DNA from: Stenotrophobium rhamnosiphilum
GTDB lineage: Bacteria > Pseudomonadota > Gammaproteobacteria > Nevskiales > Nevskiaceae
Assembly (NCBI RefSeq): GCF_003052265.1
Contig: NZ_QANS01000001.1
Location: 706,169 to 770,168 of the forward strand
DNA: 64,000 nucleotides
Reading direction: 5' to 3'
A program made the position numbers and the translations under genes. Shown in pieces: positions 14,790 to 24,109 of the stretch (position 1 is its first letter; every line of letters starts with the position of its first letter). The notes under the pieces are model-generated. The model was not told the DNA's origin. It ran no database searches and saw only the letters and a program-made list of their open reading frames with translations.

Positions 14790-16913
14790 ATGGGGAATCA
14801 ACAACGAAGCCAGCAGCGCCCACGTATGGCGCTGCTGGGGGGAACTTCGTGGATCGTGGCCGCTGTAGCTGCATTGCCATGTGTGGCATCTGCTGCTGTT
14901 CTCGATCTTGGCGATAGCGGCTTCACTGGCTCGGCCGATCTGATGGTCACGGCTGGCGCGCGCGTTCGTACGCAATCACGCGATTCTGATCAGATTGCTA
15001 AAACCAATCTGCCGGGGCAACAAGGTTTTTGCGATGACAAGAATGGCGGCATCAGCTGCGTGACGGTTGCTGGCAACGCAGCTTTTTTGGCGCTGCCTGG
15101 TTCCTTGGCGATCAACGCTGACAACGGCGATCTAAATTACGACAAGGGTGATCTGGTCAATGGCGCGCTCAAGCTTTCGCCAAGACTTCAGCTCACTTAT
15201 GGCGAGTTTGGTCTCGATCTCAGCGGCCTCTATTTCTACGATGCCATTAACAGCGGCTTCGATGAATATCATCCCAACAACAGCAGTAACAACGGCTTCC
15301 AGCCTGAGCACACGCGACGCGCTAAGAGCGCGGAAAAAGATATTGGCTCTAACTTCGAGTTATTGAACGCTTATGTGTCTGGCGCGATACCGCTGAATGA
15401 AGATCACAATATTCGCTTCAAGGTCGGCAACTTCGTGCTTAACCAAGGACAGAGCAGTTTCTTGGTGTTGAACAGCCTCAACATCATCAATCCTCCAGAC
15501 GTTAACGTCGCCAATTTGCCGGGCGCGGATCTCAAAGAAATCTTCAAGCCAGTGCCGCTGATTGCACTGGATACTTCATTGACTGAAAATTTTTCTCTAC
15601 AGGGTTTCTATCAATTCAAATGGGTTGGTGCGCCACTGATTCCACAAGGCTCTTACTTCTCGACTTCTGATCCCGTCGGCGCAGGCGGCACCTATGCGCA
15701 GATCGGTAACGGCAAAAATCGCGAAGATCCAATGGATCGAGTGGGTAAAGAAGGTCGCCTGCCTGGCGTCGCTTCGCTGCTTTCAAAAGCAGGACGCACC
15801 AACAACCGCGCGCCAGATCAGGATGCGCGCGACAGTGGCCAATACGGCCTCTCAGCCAGCTACTTTGCTCACGAGCTGAACGATACGACGCTTGGAATTT
15901 ATTACCGCAATCTTCATAGCCGACTGCCGATCTTCAGCTTTCATGCTGCGCAGAAATCGTGCGCCTCTGACGCGACCAACGCAGTTGATGCGCTAGCTGC
16001 GTGCGGTGGCTTCACTTCGGTTCCTGTGACTGGACTGGAGCCTACGCCAGTTGATACCGCGCGATACTTTTTGGAATACCCGGAAGATATTCATAGCTTC
16101 GGCTTCAATTTCACCACTTCGCTGGGCAGCGTGGCTTGGTCAGGAGAAGTTGTTTATCGCCCCAATCAGCCGCTGCAGGTTGATCCGGTCGACGTTGGTT
16201 TCGCCGCGCTACAGCCCGCTTTCCCCAAGCAGACCATTAGCTTGGCAGTTCAGGATATTCCGGGTCAGCGAGTGGCTGTGCCGGACTATCTCTACACGAC
16301 TTATCTCAAGCAAGTGGTAGAGCCCGGGCAGACAGTGCACGGTTTTATTCGTCGTAAGACGCTTGCCTATCAGACGTCGTTCCTCTACTCAGGCGGCGCA
16401 AGCGACAATCCTTTTGGTGCCACATCAATCACCGCATTGGTGGAACTGGGGGCTTATCAAGTTCTCAATCTTCCCAGCTTGAATGAGTTGCAATTGGCAG
16501 GTCCGGGCACCGCGACGCATCACAGTGCGGGCATCGACGGAACAGGCATCGCAAACAGCCAGCAGCAGGCGTCAAGCGCAGCGGGCCGACAGAATGCGAC
16601 CTCGCAAACCAATGGTTACGCCGACAGTCTTTCCATTGGCATGCGTTCGCTATTCGCGCTTGAGTACAACGATGTATTCGAAGGCATCAAACTGATTCCG
16701 GTTCTGGGCTACTTCCATGATTTTCGCGGAACAGCGCCATTGCCTTCAGGCGAATTCATCTCTGGCCGAAAACAAGTGGTGTTGCAGCTTCAGTTCAATT
16801 ACTTCGATCGCTTCTTTGGCGGCGTCACCAATACTTTTTACTTAGGCGGTCGCGAATTCAATTTGCTGCGCGATCGCGGCAATGTCTCGGCATTCATCGG
16901 CTTCCAGCTCTAG
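14790..16913 (+). CDS. DUF1302 family outer-membrane protein
   Basis: A 707-residue protein with a signal peptide (cleavage near SASA, about residue 36). The long beta-rich body ends in SAFIGFQL, compatible with an outer-membrane barrel terminus. DUF1302 proteins are companions of DUF1329 proteins and are thought to act in uptake or export of hydrophobic compounds. It follows the sulfatase by 31 bp with a purine-rich ribosome binding site. Best inference: the outer-membrane channel of this system. Substrate unknown. Confidence 0.85.
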   Translation: MGNQQRSQQRPRMALLGGTSWIVAAVAALPCVASAAVLDLGDSGFTGSADLMVTAGARVRTQSRDSDQIAKTNLPGQQGFCDDKNGGISCVTVAGNAAFLALPGSLAINADNGDLNYDKGDLVNGALKLSPRLQLTYGEFGLDLSGLYFYDAINSGFDEYHPNNSSNNGFQPEHTRRAKSAEKDIGSNFELLNAYVSGAIPLNEDHNIRFKVGNFVLNQGQSSFLVLNSLNIINPPDVNVANLPGADLKEIFKPVPLIALDTSLTENFSLQGFYQFKWVGAPLIPQGSYFSTSDPVGAGGTYAQIGNGKNREDPMDRVGKEGRLPGVASLLSKAGRTNNRAPDQDARDSGQYGLSASYFAHELNDTTLGIYYRNLHSRLPIFSFHAAQKSCASDATNAVDALAACGGFTSVPVTGLEPTPVDTARYFLEYPEDIHSFGFNFTTSLGSVAWSGEVVYRPNQPLQVDPVDVGFAALQPAFPKQTISLAVQDIPGQRVAVPDYLYTTYLKQVVEPGQTVHGFIRRKTLAYQTSFLYSGGASDNPFGATSITALVELGAYQVLNLPSLNELQLAGPGTATHHSAGIDGTGIANSQQQASSAAGRQNATSQTNGYADSLSIGMRSLFALEYNDVFEGIKLIPVLGYFHDFRGTAPLPSGEFISGRKQVVLQLQFNYFDRFFGGVTNTFYLGGREFNLLRDRGNVSAFIGFQL

Positions 16914-16925
16914 CCCTAGGGCAAG

Positions 16926-17498
16926 ATGAAAACAAGATATTGGATTGCGCTAGTCGTCATTGCTTGTCTGACGGGCGTGCTTGCGACAAAGCCTGTCGTG
17001 GCATACCTGATGAACCGGTTTGCAGTTCATAACGGTTCATGGACGACGAGTGCCAGCACCGGTAGCGACAGCGCTAATATCTATGAGCGTGCCGCGATTG
17101 CTGTAGCGGGCCTTTATGCACTCTCGAACAAAGAGGCGATCTACTACACCGCGTTTACTGATAGCGATGGTCAGCCTTTAGACGGCGCCTGTGATTACAG
17201 TCTTCGTGGATCAACGCTGCCAGCGCGTTGGTGGAGTCTGACGATGTATGGCGCAGATCATTATCTCGTCGATAACGTTGCTGGCATCTATTCGCGACAC
17301 GCGGGCAACCTGGAATTTGCAGCGGATAAAAGTTACAGCGTGCATATTTCAGCAACAGCCCAAGCGCACAACTGGTTGCCTGCGCCGAAGAGTGGAAAGT
17401 TTTCAATCACGCTTCGACTTTACAACCCGGATGTCACAGTTCACGAGAACTTGTCCGGCATCGCCTTGCCTGTGATTACGCGAGGGGGCTGCAAGTGA
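16926..17498 (+). CDS. DUF1214 domain protein (stand-alone)
   Basis: A 190-residue protein with an N-terminal membrane anchor (about 5-25). The DUF1214-like beta domain includes RWWSLTMYGADHYLVDN and a C-terminal RLYNP segment. In many proteins DUF1214 is the C-terminal half of a DUF1254-DUF1214 fusion; here it is a separate gene ahead of the DUF1254 gene, with stop and start overlapping (GTGA). Probably a periplasm-facing partner of the next protein. Confidence 0.8.
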   Translation: MKTRYWIALVVIACLTGVLATKPVVAYLMNRFAVHNGSWTTSASTGSDSANIYERAAIAVAGLYALSNKEAIYYTAFTDSDGQPLDGACDYSLRGSTLPARWWSLTMYGADHYLVDNVAGIYSRHAGNLEFAADKSYSVHISATAQAHNWLPAPKSGKFSITLRLYNPDVTVHENLSGIALPVITRGGCK

Positions 17499-18034
17499 AA
17501 GTCCTCAAGCTGATTGCGGTATTCATTCTGATTGCGGGCTTGAGCAATCTGGCGACGGTTGCGGCCTTGCCGTATCTGATTAATGCGTACGTCGCCCATC
17601 GCATTGCTGATGTCGTTGGTGGGTACAACAAAGCCCTGCATGCGCCACGCCCAGATTCTCATGCGCGCACGGTGGTGCGTCCAAGTCCGGACCTGCTCTA
17701 TACCGCCTGCGCTTTTGATATCTCAGAACATCCATTGTTGATTACAGCGCCGGTGCAGAGGAGTTACGTCTCGGTGTCGGCCTTTGCTTCGGATACCAGC
17801 AACTTCGCTGCAATCAATGATTCGCTGCTGCAAGCTGATGCAAGCGGCAACAAGCATTTCAATTTGGTCTTAGTGCGTGAGGGCGTGTCGGTTGATCTGC
17901 CAGCAGGAGCGCAAGTCATTAAAGCGCCTAGTGATAAAGGACTGGTCCTGTTTCGATCGCTGATCACTGACGAAGCCCAGTTGCGGCAGTTGCAACAGGA
18001 TTTTCAAGCGCAGCAGAATTGCAGTCCCTTGTAG
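17495..18034 (+). CDS. DUF1254 domain protein (stand-alone)
   Basis: A 179-residue protein with an N-terminal membrane segment (about 5-30) and a DUF1254-like domain (NKALHAPRP, SPDLLYTACAFD, RSYVSVSAFASDTSNF). It starts with GTG inside the end of the DUF1214 gene. The pair rebuilds, in reverse order and as two chains, the usual DUF1254-DUF1214 fusion. Last gene of the envelope module; no clear terminator follows directly. Confidence 0.8.
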   Translation: MKVLKLIAVFILIAGLSNLATVAALPYLINAYVAHRIADVVGGYNKALHAPRPDSHARTVVRPSPDLLYTACAFDISEHPLLITAPVQRSYVSVSAFASDTSNFAAINDSLLQADASGNKHFNLVLVREGVSVDLPAGAQVIKAPSDKGLVLFRSLITDEAQLRQLQQDFQAQQNCSPL

Positions 18035-18239
18035 CTGAGCGCGCGATCAAGTTCATATGAATTTAGCCAGTAAGTCTTTTCTGGCTACGCAGAATCCCGT
18101 CACTATGCAGATATCGCGGGGATAACCACGGACAATAAAAATCTGCCAGCTACTTGTTGCGGCGCGTTGAATATTGACCCACTTAGAGGTGGTTTGCGTG
18201 GATTTATTAGCGTGGACCGCGGGCTTTTCTCCACAAAGC
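18035..18239. other. gene-free spacer
   Basis: No supported gene. The stretch near 18150-18200 (TTGAATATTGACCCACTT) looks like ends of IS21-family elements, but no transposase is present, so it is only a possible remnant. Confidence 0.3.
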
Positions 18240-18269
18240 AAAAAGGGGCAGGCGCGAGCCTAACCCCTT
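18240..18269 (-). terminator. intrinsic terminator of tRNA-Ala
   Basis: Leftward: AAGGGG-TTAGGC stem, TCGC turn, and GCCT-CCCCTT, running into T residues. It lies 8 bp after the tRNA 3' end. Confidence 0.75.
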
Positions 18270-18277
18270 GGAGTGTA

Positions 18278-18353
18278 TGGTGGAGCGAAGGTGGATCGAA
18301 CTCCCGACCTCTGCATTGCAAACGACGCGCTCTCCCAGTTGAGCTATCGCCCC
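18278..18353 (-). tRNA. tRNA-Ala (anticodon UGC), atypical
   Basis: A 76-nt cloverleaf with encoded CCA. The acceptor stem contains the G3-U70 pair that identifies alanine tRNAs. The D-arm is regular, the anticodon is UGC with U33, and the T-loop is TTCGATC. The anticodon stem has two mismatches (28-42 G-A, 29-41 U-C) and the T-stem one (52-62 A-A), unlike a normal functional tRNA-Ala. It may be a decaying or specialised copy. A terminator follows directly. Confidence 0.8.
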
Positions 18354-18523
18354 ACGCGGTTAAAATTGATCCAATCAGCGGGTCTATAAAAGGCTAAAAA
18401 GCCCCGGGATGGCTGTAAGATTTCGTCGTATCCGCTTATTTAGGTTGTGTTTCCTCCCGCTTTGCTTTGAAATCCACATATCTGATCAAGCTCGCCACAG
18501 TCGGCGAGGCCGGGAGTGGTGTG

Positions 18524-20008
18524 ATGCCTGTGACTCGTTTGCGACTGCGGTCTTCGATGGCCGTGCTTGCCCCTCTGATTCTTCTTAGCCTGACGGCCTG
18601 CGAACGTGGGCAGTTTTCTGGGCGCCCGGATTTTGCTGATCTGGTGGACGAGGTCAGTCCTTCGGTGGTGAATATCAGTGCGGTGACGGCAACGCTGCCT
18701 GCACAGCAGCAGGCTTCGGCGACTGAAGAACCGAATGCTGAGGGCGCGCCCAAGGGTGATGCTTCTGAGCAACTGCCGGATTGGTTCAAGAAGTATTACA
18801 ACGAGCACGGCGGCGAAGAAGCTGCGCCTAGCGAAGATGACTCTGAATCGCAGTCACTCGGTTCCGGTTTTGTGCTGTGGGACGATGGCTACATCCTGAC
18901 TAACTTCCATGTGGTGCGTGATGCCAAGGAAGTGGTGGTGCGTTTGCTTGATCGTCGTCAGTTCACGGCGCAGGTGATTGGTGGCGATGAGCCTAGCGAT
19001 CTGGCGTTGCTGAAGATTGATGCGACGGATTTGCCGGTGGTGAAGCTGGCGGATTCTGGCAAGGTTCGCCCGGGTCAGTGGGTGTTGGCGATTGGTTCGC
19101 CTTTTGGTTTCGATTACTCGGTGACTGCGGGCATCGTTTCTGCGAAGGGCCGTGCGCTGCAAACTGAACAGTACGTGCCGTTTATTCAAAGCGACGTCGC
19201 GATCAATCCCGGTAACTCCGGTGGCCCTTTGTTCAATCTCAAGGGCGAAGTGGTTGGCGTGAATTCGCAGATCTATTCGCAGTCCGGCGGTTATCAAGGT
19301 GTGTCGTTCTCAATCCCTATTGATGTCGCGGCCAAGGTCGCGCGCCAACTCAAGGAGCACGGCAAGGTCACGCGCGGTTGGCTGGGCGTGGTGGTGCAGG
19401 AAGTCGATCGCGCAACGGCGCAGAAGCTCGGCATGGATAAGCCAGAAGGCGCGCTGGTGGCGCGAGTGATTTCAGGTAGCCCGGGCGAGAAGGCCGGACT
19501 CAAATCTGGTGATGTGATCCTGACTTACAACGATCACGTATTGGCCAGCTCCACTTCGTTGCCGCCAGAAGTGGGCAGTTCCGATCCGGGCGAGATCGTG
19601 ACGCTGCAAGTGATGCGCGAGCGCAAAAAGATCACGATCAAGGTTGAAGTCGGGAAGCTCGACGCTCAGCTAGACGCACAGGCGCAGGATGTCGCGCCAC
19701 AGCCCAAGCCACCGGTTGGTCCGCTGGGCATGGTTGCGGTTCCGTTGACGGCTGAGCAGCGCCGCAGCGCGCAAGTTGTTGCGGGTGGCGTGCTGATTAG
19801 CGATGTCAGTGATGGTCCAGCGTTGCGCGCCGGCATTCGTCCGGGCGATGTGTTGCTGCAGATCAATGGCCAGCAGGTTGATTCCGTACAGAGACTGACT
19901 GAGGTCGTCACGCGTTTGACGCCGGGCGCTAGCGTGCCTTTGTTGGTGCAGCGTCGCGGCGCGCCGCTGTTCTTGGCCTTGGATTTGCCTTCCACTGGCA
20001 AGCCATGA
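18524..20008 (+). CDS. DegQ/MucD-type periplasmic serine endoprotease
   Basis: HtrA-family protease of 494 residues. The catalytic serine is in GNSGGP, the histidine in TNFHVV and the aspartate in SDLALLKID; two PDZ domains follow (about 285-375 and 405-490). It cleaves misfolded periplasmic proteins. ATG 18524 is chosen because it is preceded by GGGAGTGG and begins a signal sequence. That signal ends in a lipobox (LTAC26), so the enzyme is probably a lipoprotein, unlike classical soluble DegP. It precedes lepA as mucD does in Pseudomonas-type loci. Confidence 0.93.
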   Translation: MPVTRLRLRSSMAVLAPLILLSLTACERGQFSGRPDFADLVDEVSPSVVNISAVTATLPAQQQASATEEPNAEGAPKGDASEQLPDWFKKYYNEHGGEEAAPSEDDSESQSLGSGFVLWDDGYILTNFHVVRDAKEVVVRLLDRRQFTAQVIGGDEPSDLALLKIDATDLPVVKLADSGKVRPGQWVLAIGSPFGFDYSVTAGIVSAKGRALQTEQYVPFIQSDVAINPGNSGGPLFNLKGEVVGVNSQIYSQSGGYQGVSFSIPIDVAAKVARQLKEHGKVTRGWLGVVVQEVDRATAQKLGMDKPEGALVARVISGSPGEKAGLKSGDVILTYNDHVLASSTSLPPEVGSSDPGEIVTLQVMRERKKITIKVEVGKLDAQLDAQAQDVAPQPKPPVGPLGMVAVPLTAEQRRSAQVVAGGVLISDVSDGPALRAGIRPGDVLLQINGQQVDSVQRLTEVVTRLTPGASVPLLVQRRGAPLFLALDLPSTGKP

Positions 20009-20253
20009 AGCCCAAGTTGCTGCTGCTGTCCCGGCCAGAATGCGAGCTCTGCGAAGAACTCGAGTTCGCCCTGTTCACGCAGTTCAGCGCGACCACTTTT
20101 GAGCTTGAGCGGGCCGATGTGGATAGCCGCCCAGAGTGGAAAACCCGCTATGGCCTGAAGATTCCGGTGTTGCTGACAGCTGCCGGGGAGGTGCTGTGTT
20201 CGACCCGTTTTGATGCTGAAGCGGTGGCAGATTTCCTGAAAAATCCCGGCTAA
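20005..20253 (+). CDS. glutaredoxin-like protein (DUF836)
   Basis: An 82-residue thioredoxin-fold protein with a CxxC redox motif (CELC at about 12-15) near the N-terminus. Family known as glutaredoxin-like DUF836. It overlaps the protease stop (ATGA) and so is co-translated. It probably reduces a thiol target in the cytosol; the partner is unknown. Confidence 0.85.
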   Translation: MKPKLLLLSRPECELCEELEFALFTQFSATTFELERADVDSRPEWKTRYGLKIPVLLTAAGEVLCSTRFDAEAVADFLKNPG

Positions 20254-20363
20254 AGTCGAATAAAGTGCTGATAAAGCGGGGTTTAAGGCCTTAATCGAGG
20301 TCAGAAAACCCCTAAACGGCTATACTCCGCGGCCATTTTGTCGCCGTATCCTGCCGCGTTTCC

Positions 20364-22172
20364 ATGAAACAAGAGAACATCCGTAACTTCTGCATCATCG
20401 CCCACATCGACCACGGCAAATCAACGCTGGCGGATCGCTTCATTCAGATCTGTGGTGGCCTTGAAGAGCGCGAAATGCAGGCGCAGGTTTTGGACAACAA
20501 TCCGATCGAGCGCGAGCGTGGCATCACGATCAAGGCTCAGGCCGTTTCGCTGGAGTACAAAGCGAAGAATGGCGAAACCTATCAGCTAAACCTCATCGAC
20601 ACGCCCGGGCACGTCGACTTCTCATACGAAGTCTCGCGTTCGCTGTTCTCCTGCGAAGGTGCCGTGTTGGTGGTGGACGCCTCACAGGGCGTTGAAGCGC
20701 AGAGCGTTGCCAACTGCTACACCGCGCTGGAAATGAATTTGGAAGTGTTGCCGGTGCTCAACAAGGTTGACCTGCAAAACGCAGAACCTGAGCGCGTCGC
20801 AGACGAAATCGAGCAGGTCATCGGCATTGAAGCCAGCGAAGCGCTGCGCATTTCTGCCAAGACCGGTCTCAATGTGGTGGATGTGCTTGAAGAGATCGTG
20901 GCCAAGCTGCCTGCTCCTAAAGGCAACCCAGACGGCAAGCTACAGGCGCTGATCGTTGACTCCTGGTTCGACAACTATCTGGGCGTGGTCTCGCTGGTAC
21001 GCGTGATCAATGGCCGCATCCAGAAGGGCCAGAAGGTCCGCGTGATTTCGACCGGCAAAGATTACGAAGTGACGATGCTGGGTGTGCACACGCCCAAGCG
21101 CGTATTTAAGAATGCACTGGAGACCGGCGAAGTCGGCTTCCTGATCGCAGGTATCAAAGATATTTTCGGCGCGCCGGTGGGTGACACGCTGACGATGTCG
21201 GGCAACGCTTCGGTTGAGCAGTTGCCGGGCTTTAAGAAAGTGCAGCCTCGCGTGTTCGCGGGCATGTTTCCGGTTGATGCAGACGACTTTGAAGATTTCC
21301 GCGAGTCGCTACAGAAACTGCGTTTGAACGACTCGGCTTTGGTCTTCGAGCCAGAAAATTCCGGCGCTTTGGGTTTTGGTTTCCGTATCGGCTTCCTCGG
21401 CCTGTTGCACATGGAAATCGTGCAGGAGCGTTTGGAGCGTGAGTACAACCTCAATCTCATCACTACTGCACCGAGCGTAATTTACGAGGTGCTGTACAAC
21501 GACGGCACCGTCAAGAAAATCGATAACCCCGCAGAGCTGCCAGATCCGGGCATGTACGACGAAGTTCGTGAGCCGATCATTGATTGCCGCGTGCTGATGC
21601 CGCCGGATTACGTTGGCTCCGTGATGCAGCTGTGCATGGAAAAACGCGGTTCGCAGAAAAATCTGCGCTACCTCGGCAGCCAGGTGCAGTTGGAAGTTGA
21701 GATGCCGCTGTCAGAAGTCGTCACCGACTTCTTCGATCGCCTCAAGAGCGTGTCGCGTGGCTATGCCTCTTTCGAATACGAATTCTCACGCTTCGAAGCA
21801 GGCGATCTGGTCAAGCTCGACGTGCTCGTGAACGGCGACAAGGTTGATGCACTGTCCACCATCATTCACCGCAGCGTTTCAGCCAACCGTGGCCGCGATC
21901 TCTGCGAGCGTATGCAGGATGTGATTCACCGTCAGATGTTTGATATCGCGATTCAGGCTGCCATTGGCGCCAAGATCATCGCGCGTACGACCGTGAAGGC
22001 GCTGCGTAAAAACGTTATTGCCAAGTGCTACGGCGGCGACTTAAGCCGTAAGCGCAAACTGCTTGAGAAGCAGAAAGAAGGTAAGAAGCGCATGAAGCAG
22101 GTTGGCAGTGTGGAAATTCCACAGGAAGCCTTCCTCGCCGTGCTGGGCATGGAAAGGAAGAAGGGCGGCTAA
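20364..22172 (+). CDS. lepA: elongation factor 4 (LepA)
   Basis: A 602-residue translational GTPase. It shows AHIDHGKST (P-loop), DTPGH and NKVD G-motifs, followed by EF-G-like domains and the LepA-specific C-terminal domain with a lysine-rich end. It rescues or back-translocates stalled ribosomes at the membrane. A TATACT -10-like hexamer at 20321-20326 could give it its own promoter. First gene of the lepA-acpS run. Confidence 0.98.
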   Translation: MKQENIRNFCIIAHIDHGKSTLADRFIQICGGLEEREMQAQVLDNNPIERERGITIKAQAVSLEYKAKNGETYQLNLIDTPGHVDFSYEVSRSLFSCEGAVLVVDASQGVEAQSVANCYTALEMNLEVLPVLNKVDLQNAEPERVADEIEQVIGIEASEALRISAKTGLNVVDVLEEIVAKLPAPKGNPDGKLQALIVDSWFDNYLGVVSLVRVINGRIQKGQKVRVISTGKDYEVTMLGVHTPKRVFKNALETGEVGFLIAGIKDIFGAPVGDTLTMSGNASVEQLPGFKKVQPRVFAGMFPVDADDFEDFRESLQKLRLNDSALVFEPENSGALGFGFRIGFLGLLHMEIVQERLEREYNLNLITTAPSVIYEVLYNDGTVKKIDNPAELPDPGMYDEVREPIIDCRVLMPPDYVGSVMQLCMEKRGSQKNLRYLGSQVQLEVEMPLSEVVTDFFDRLKSVSRGYASFEYEFSRFEAGDLVKLDVLVNGDKVDALSTIIHRSVSANRGRDLCERMQDVIHRQMFDIAIQAAIGAKIIARTTVKALRKNVIAKCYGGDLSRKRKLLEKQKEGKKRMKQVGSVEIPQEAFLAVLGMERKKGG

Positions 22173-22208
22173 GCCGCACTTTATTGCCGTTCAATTTAGG
22201 AAGCCGTG

Positions 22209-23009
22209 ATGTCGTCCGATATTCATTTTGATTTTGCAGTGCTGTTGACTGTCCTGACCCTGTTCACGGGTGTGTTCTGGGCGCTCGATAAGTGGGTGCT
22301 GGCGCCTAAGCGTCAGGCCGCATTGCAGCCGGGCCAAACGGATCAGCCGAATGCTTTCATCGACTTCTGCCGCTCATTCTTTCCGGTCATCGCCATCGTA
22401 TTGGGCATGCGCTCATTTCTGGTTGAGCCGTTCCGCATTCCATCAGGCTCAATGATTCCGACGCTGTTGGTCGGTGATTTCATTCTGGTTAACAAGTTTG
22501 CTTACGGCGTGCGTGATCCTGTGGTTCACCACAAGTTTATTAATGTGGGCGAGCCTAAGCGCGGCGATGTTTTTGTGTTCCGCTGGCCTGTGGACACCAG
22601 CAAAGATTTCATCAAACGCGTGATCGGTCTGCCGGGTGATCGCATCGCTTATCGCGAAAAGACGCTCTACATCAACGGCGAAAAGATGTCGCAGGAAGAG
22701 TCTGGCGTATTTGCTTCGCCAAGCCTGCCGCCACCGAGCGTGGCACTGAGATTTAAAGAAGATCTGGGCGGCGTTGAACACTTTATTCTGACCAACCCGG
22801 ATCGCCCGAACGACGACATTCTGGAATTCACCGTTCCAGACGGTCAGTACTTTGCGATGGGCGATAACCGTGATGGCAGCGATGACAGCCGCCGTTGGGG
22901 TTTTGTGCCGGAAGCTAATCTGGTCGGCAAAGCTTTCTTCATCTGGATGAGCTGGGACGCTGAAAACACCCGCGTGGATTTCTCACGCATTGGGAACCAA
23001 GTAAAGTAA
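22209..23009 (+). CDS. lepB: signal peptidase I
   Basis: A 266-residue inner-membrane protease with two N-terminal transmembrane segments. The catalytic Ser is in PSGSMIPTL and the Lys in FIKRVIGLPGD; GDNRDGSDDSR is the conserved box near the end. It removes signal peptides from exported proteins. ATG 22209 suits the AGGAAG box better than the GTG one codon upstream. It follows lepA, the classical arrangement. Confidence 0.97.
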   Translation: MSSDIHFDFAVLLTVLTLFTGVFWALDKWVLAPKRQAALQPGQTDQPNAFIDFCRSFFPVIAIVLGMRSFLVEPFRIPSGSMIPTLLVGDFILVNKFAYGVRDPVVHHKFINVGEPKRGDVFVFRWPVDTSKDFIKRVIGLPGDRIAYREKTLYINGEKMSQEESGVFASPSLPPPSVALRFKEDLGGVEHFILTNPDRPNDDILEFTVPDGQYFAMGDNRDGSDDSRRWGFVPEANLVGKAFFIWMSWDAENTRVDFSRIGNQVK

Positions 23010-23042
23010 GGCTAGGCACAACATCTGATAGGGAGTGGGGCA

Positions 23043-23426
23043 ATGAATCATTCACAAAAGAGACAACGCGGCCTTGGCATGTTTGGGCTTCTGTTTGTTT
23101 TCGCGGTGATCGGCTTTACGGCGATGCTTGTGATGCGCTGCTGGCCGATTTACTTGAACCAAATGAAGATCGCAAAAGCGATCCACAACGTTTCTCAGGA
23201 TGCTGGCGTTGCTAGCGCGCAGGACAGCAGTGCGCTGTTACGTCCCTTGGAGCGTTTCTGGGATATCGACAGCATCGACTATCTTGATTACAAGAAGGTC
23301 AAACTGATTCGCAGTGACCGTGGTCGCTCGATTTCATATGCCTACGAGGCGCGCACGCCTTTGTTTTCGAATATCTCGCTGGTGCTGACGTTTGAAGATA
23401 CCGTGCCTGTAGCAGCGTCTGAATGA
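23043..23426 (+). CDS. DUF4845 domain membrane protein
   Basis: A 127-residue protein with a type-IV-pilin-like N-terminus (RQRGLGMFGLL then a hydrophobic helix) and a short periplasmic domain. DUF4845 genes sit between lepB and rnc in many gammaproteobacteria. Function not established. Its stop overlaps the rnc start (ATGA). Confidence 0.9.
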   Translation: MNHSQKRQRGLGMFGLLFVFAVIGFTAMLVMRCWPIYLNQMKIAKAIHNVSQDAGVASAQDSSALLRPLERFWDIDSIDYLDYKKVKLIRSDRGRSISYAYEARTPLFSNISLVLTFEDTVPVAASE

Positions 23427-24109
23427 GTGATTTGCTTCAACGTTTGTGTCGCAGGCTGGATTATCAATTCAAGAATCCAGCGCTGCTGACGCAGGCTTTA
23501 ACGCACCGCAGTTTTGGTGCGCAGAACAATGAACGCCTGGAGTTTCTGGGCGACGGCCTGATCAACTTTGTGATCGGTGCTGAGCTTTATGACAAGCAGA
23601 TTCGTGCAGAAGAAGGCGCGTTGTCTCGTTTGCGCGCCAGCCTGGTTCGCGAAGAAACGATGGCGCTGATTGGACGCGAGCTGGAGCTTGGCGAGGTATT
23701 GCACCTTGGTGAGAGCGAGCTGAAAAGCGGCGGGTACCGTCGTGATTCCATTCTTGCGGATGCGCTGGAAGCGGTTATTGGCGCAGTGTTTCTTGATACC
23801 GGTTTTGATGCCGCTCGCAAGGTCACACTGCATGTGTATGCCGCGTTTCTGTCCAACTTACCGGACCACGAGACGCTTAAAGACGCCAAGACCCGTCTGC
23901 AGGAAGTTTTACAGGCGCAATCCCGAGCGCTGCCCGTTTATGAGGTGCTGTCCGAATCTGGCCCGCCCCATAAGCGCGAATTCGTAGTACGTTGTTCGCT
24001 GTCTGATGCCGTGGAAACGACACAGTCAGCCGGTCCCAGTCGCCGTATCGCCCAGCAACGTGCTGCAGCGATGATGCTGGAGAAACTTTCAGAGAATGCT
24101 CATGCGTAG
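23423..24109 (+). CDS. rnc: ribonuclease III
   Basis: A 228-residue double-strand RNA endonuclease. The RNase III signature ERLEFLGDGL lies near 37-46, and the catalytic acidic residues continue in DALEAVIGAVFLD. The C-terminal dsRNA-binding domain spans about 155-225. It processes rRNA precursors. Overlaps DUF4845 upstream and era downstream. Confidence 0.97.
   Translation: MSDLLQRLCRRLDYQFKNPALLTQALTHRSFGAQNNERLEFLGDGLINFVIGAELYDKQIRAEEGALSRLRASLVREETMALIGRELELGEVLHLGESELKSGGYRRDSILADALEAVIGAVFLDTGFDAARKVTLHVYAAFLSNLPDHETLKDAKTRLQEVLQAQSRALPVYEVLSESGPPHKREFVVRCSLSDAVETTQSAGPSRRIAQQRAAAMMLEKLSENAHA

Noticed and set aside
18150..18200. IS21-like end (TTGAATATTGACCCACTT)
   Set aside because: No transposase, no second end and no target duplication; similarity is from memory and too weak to call.
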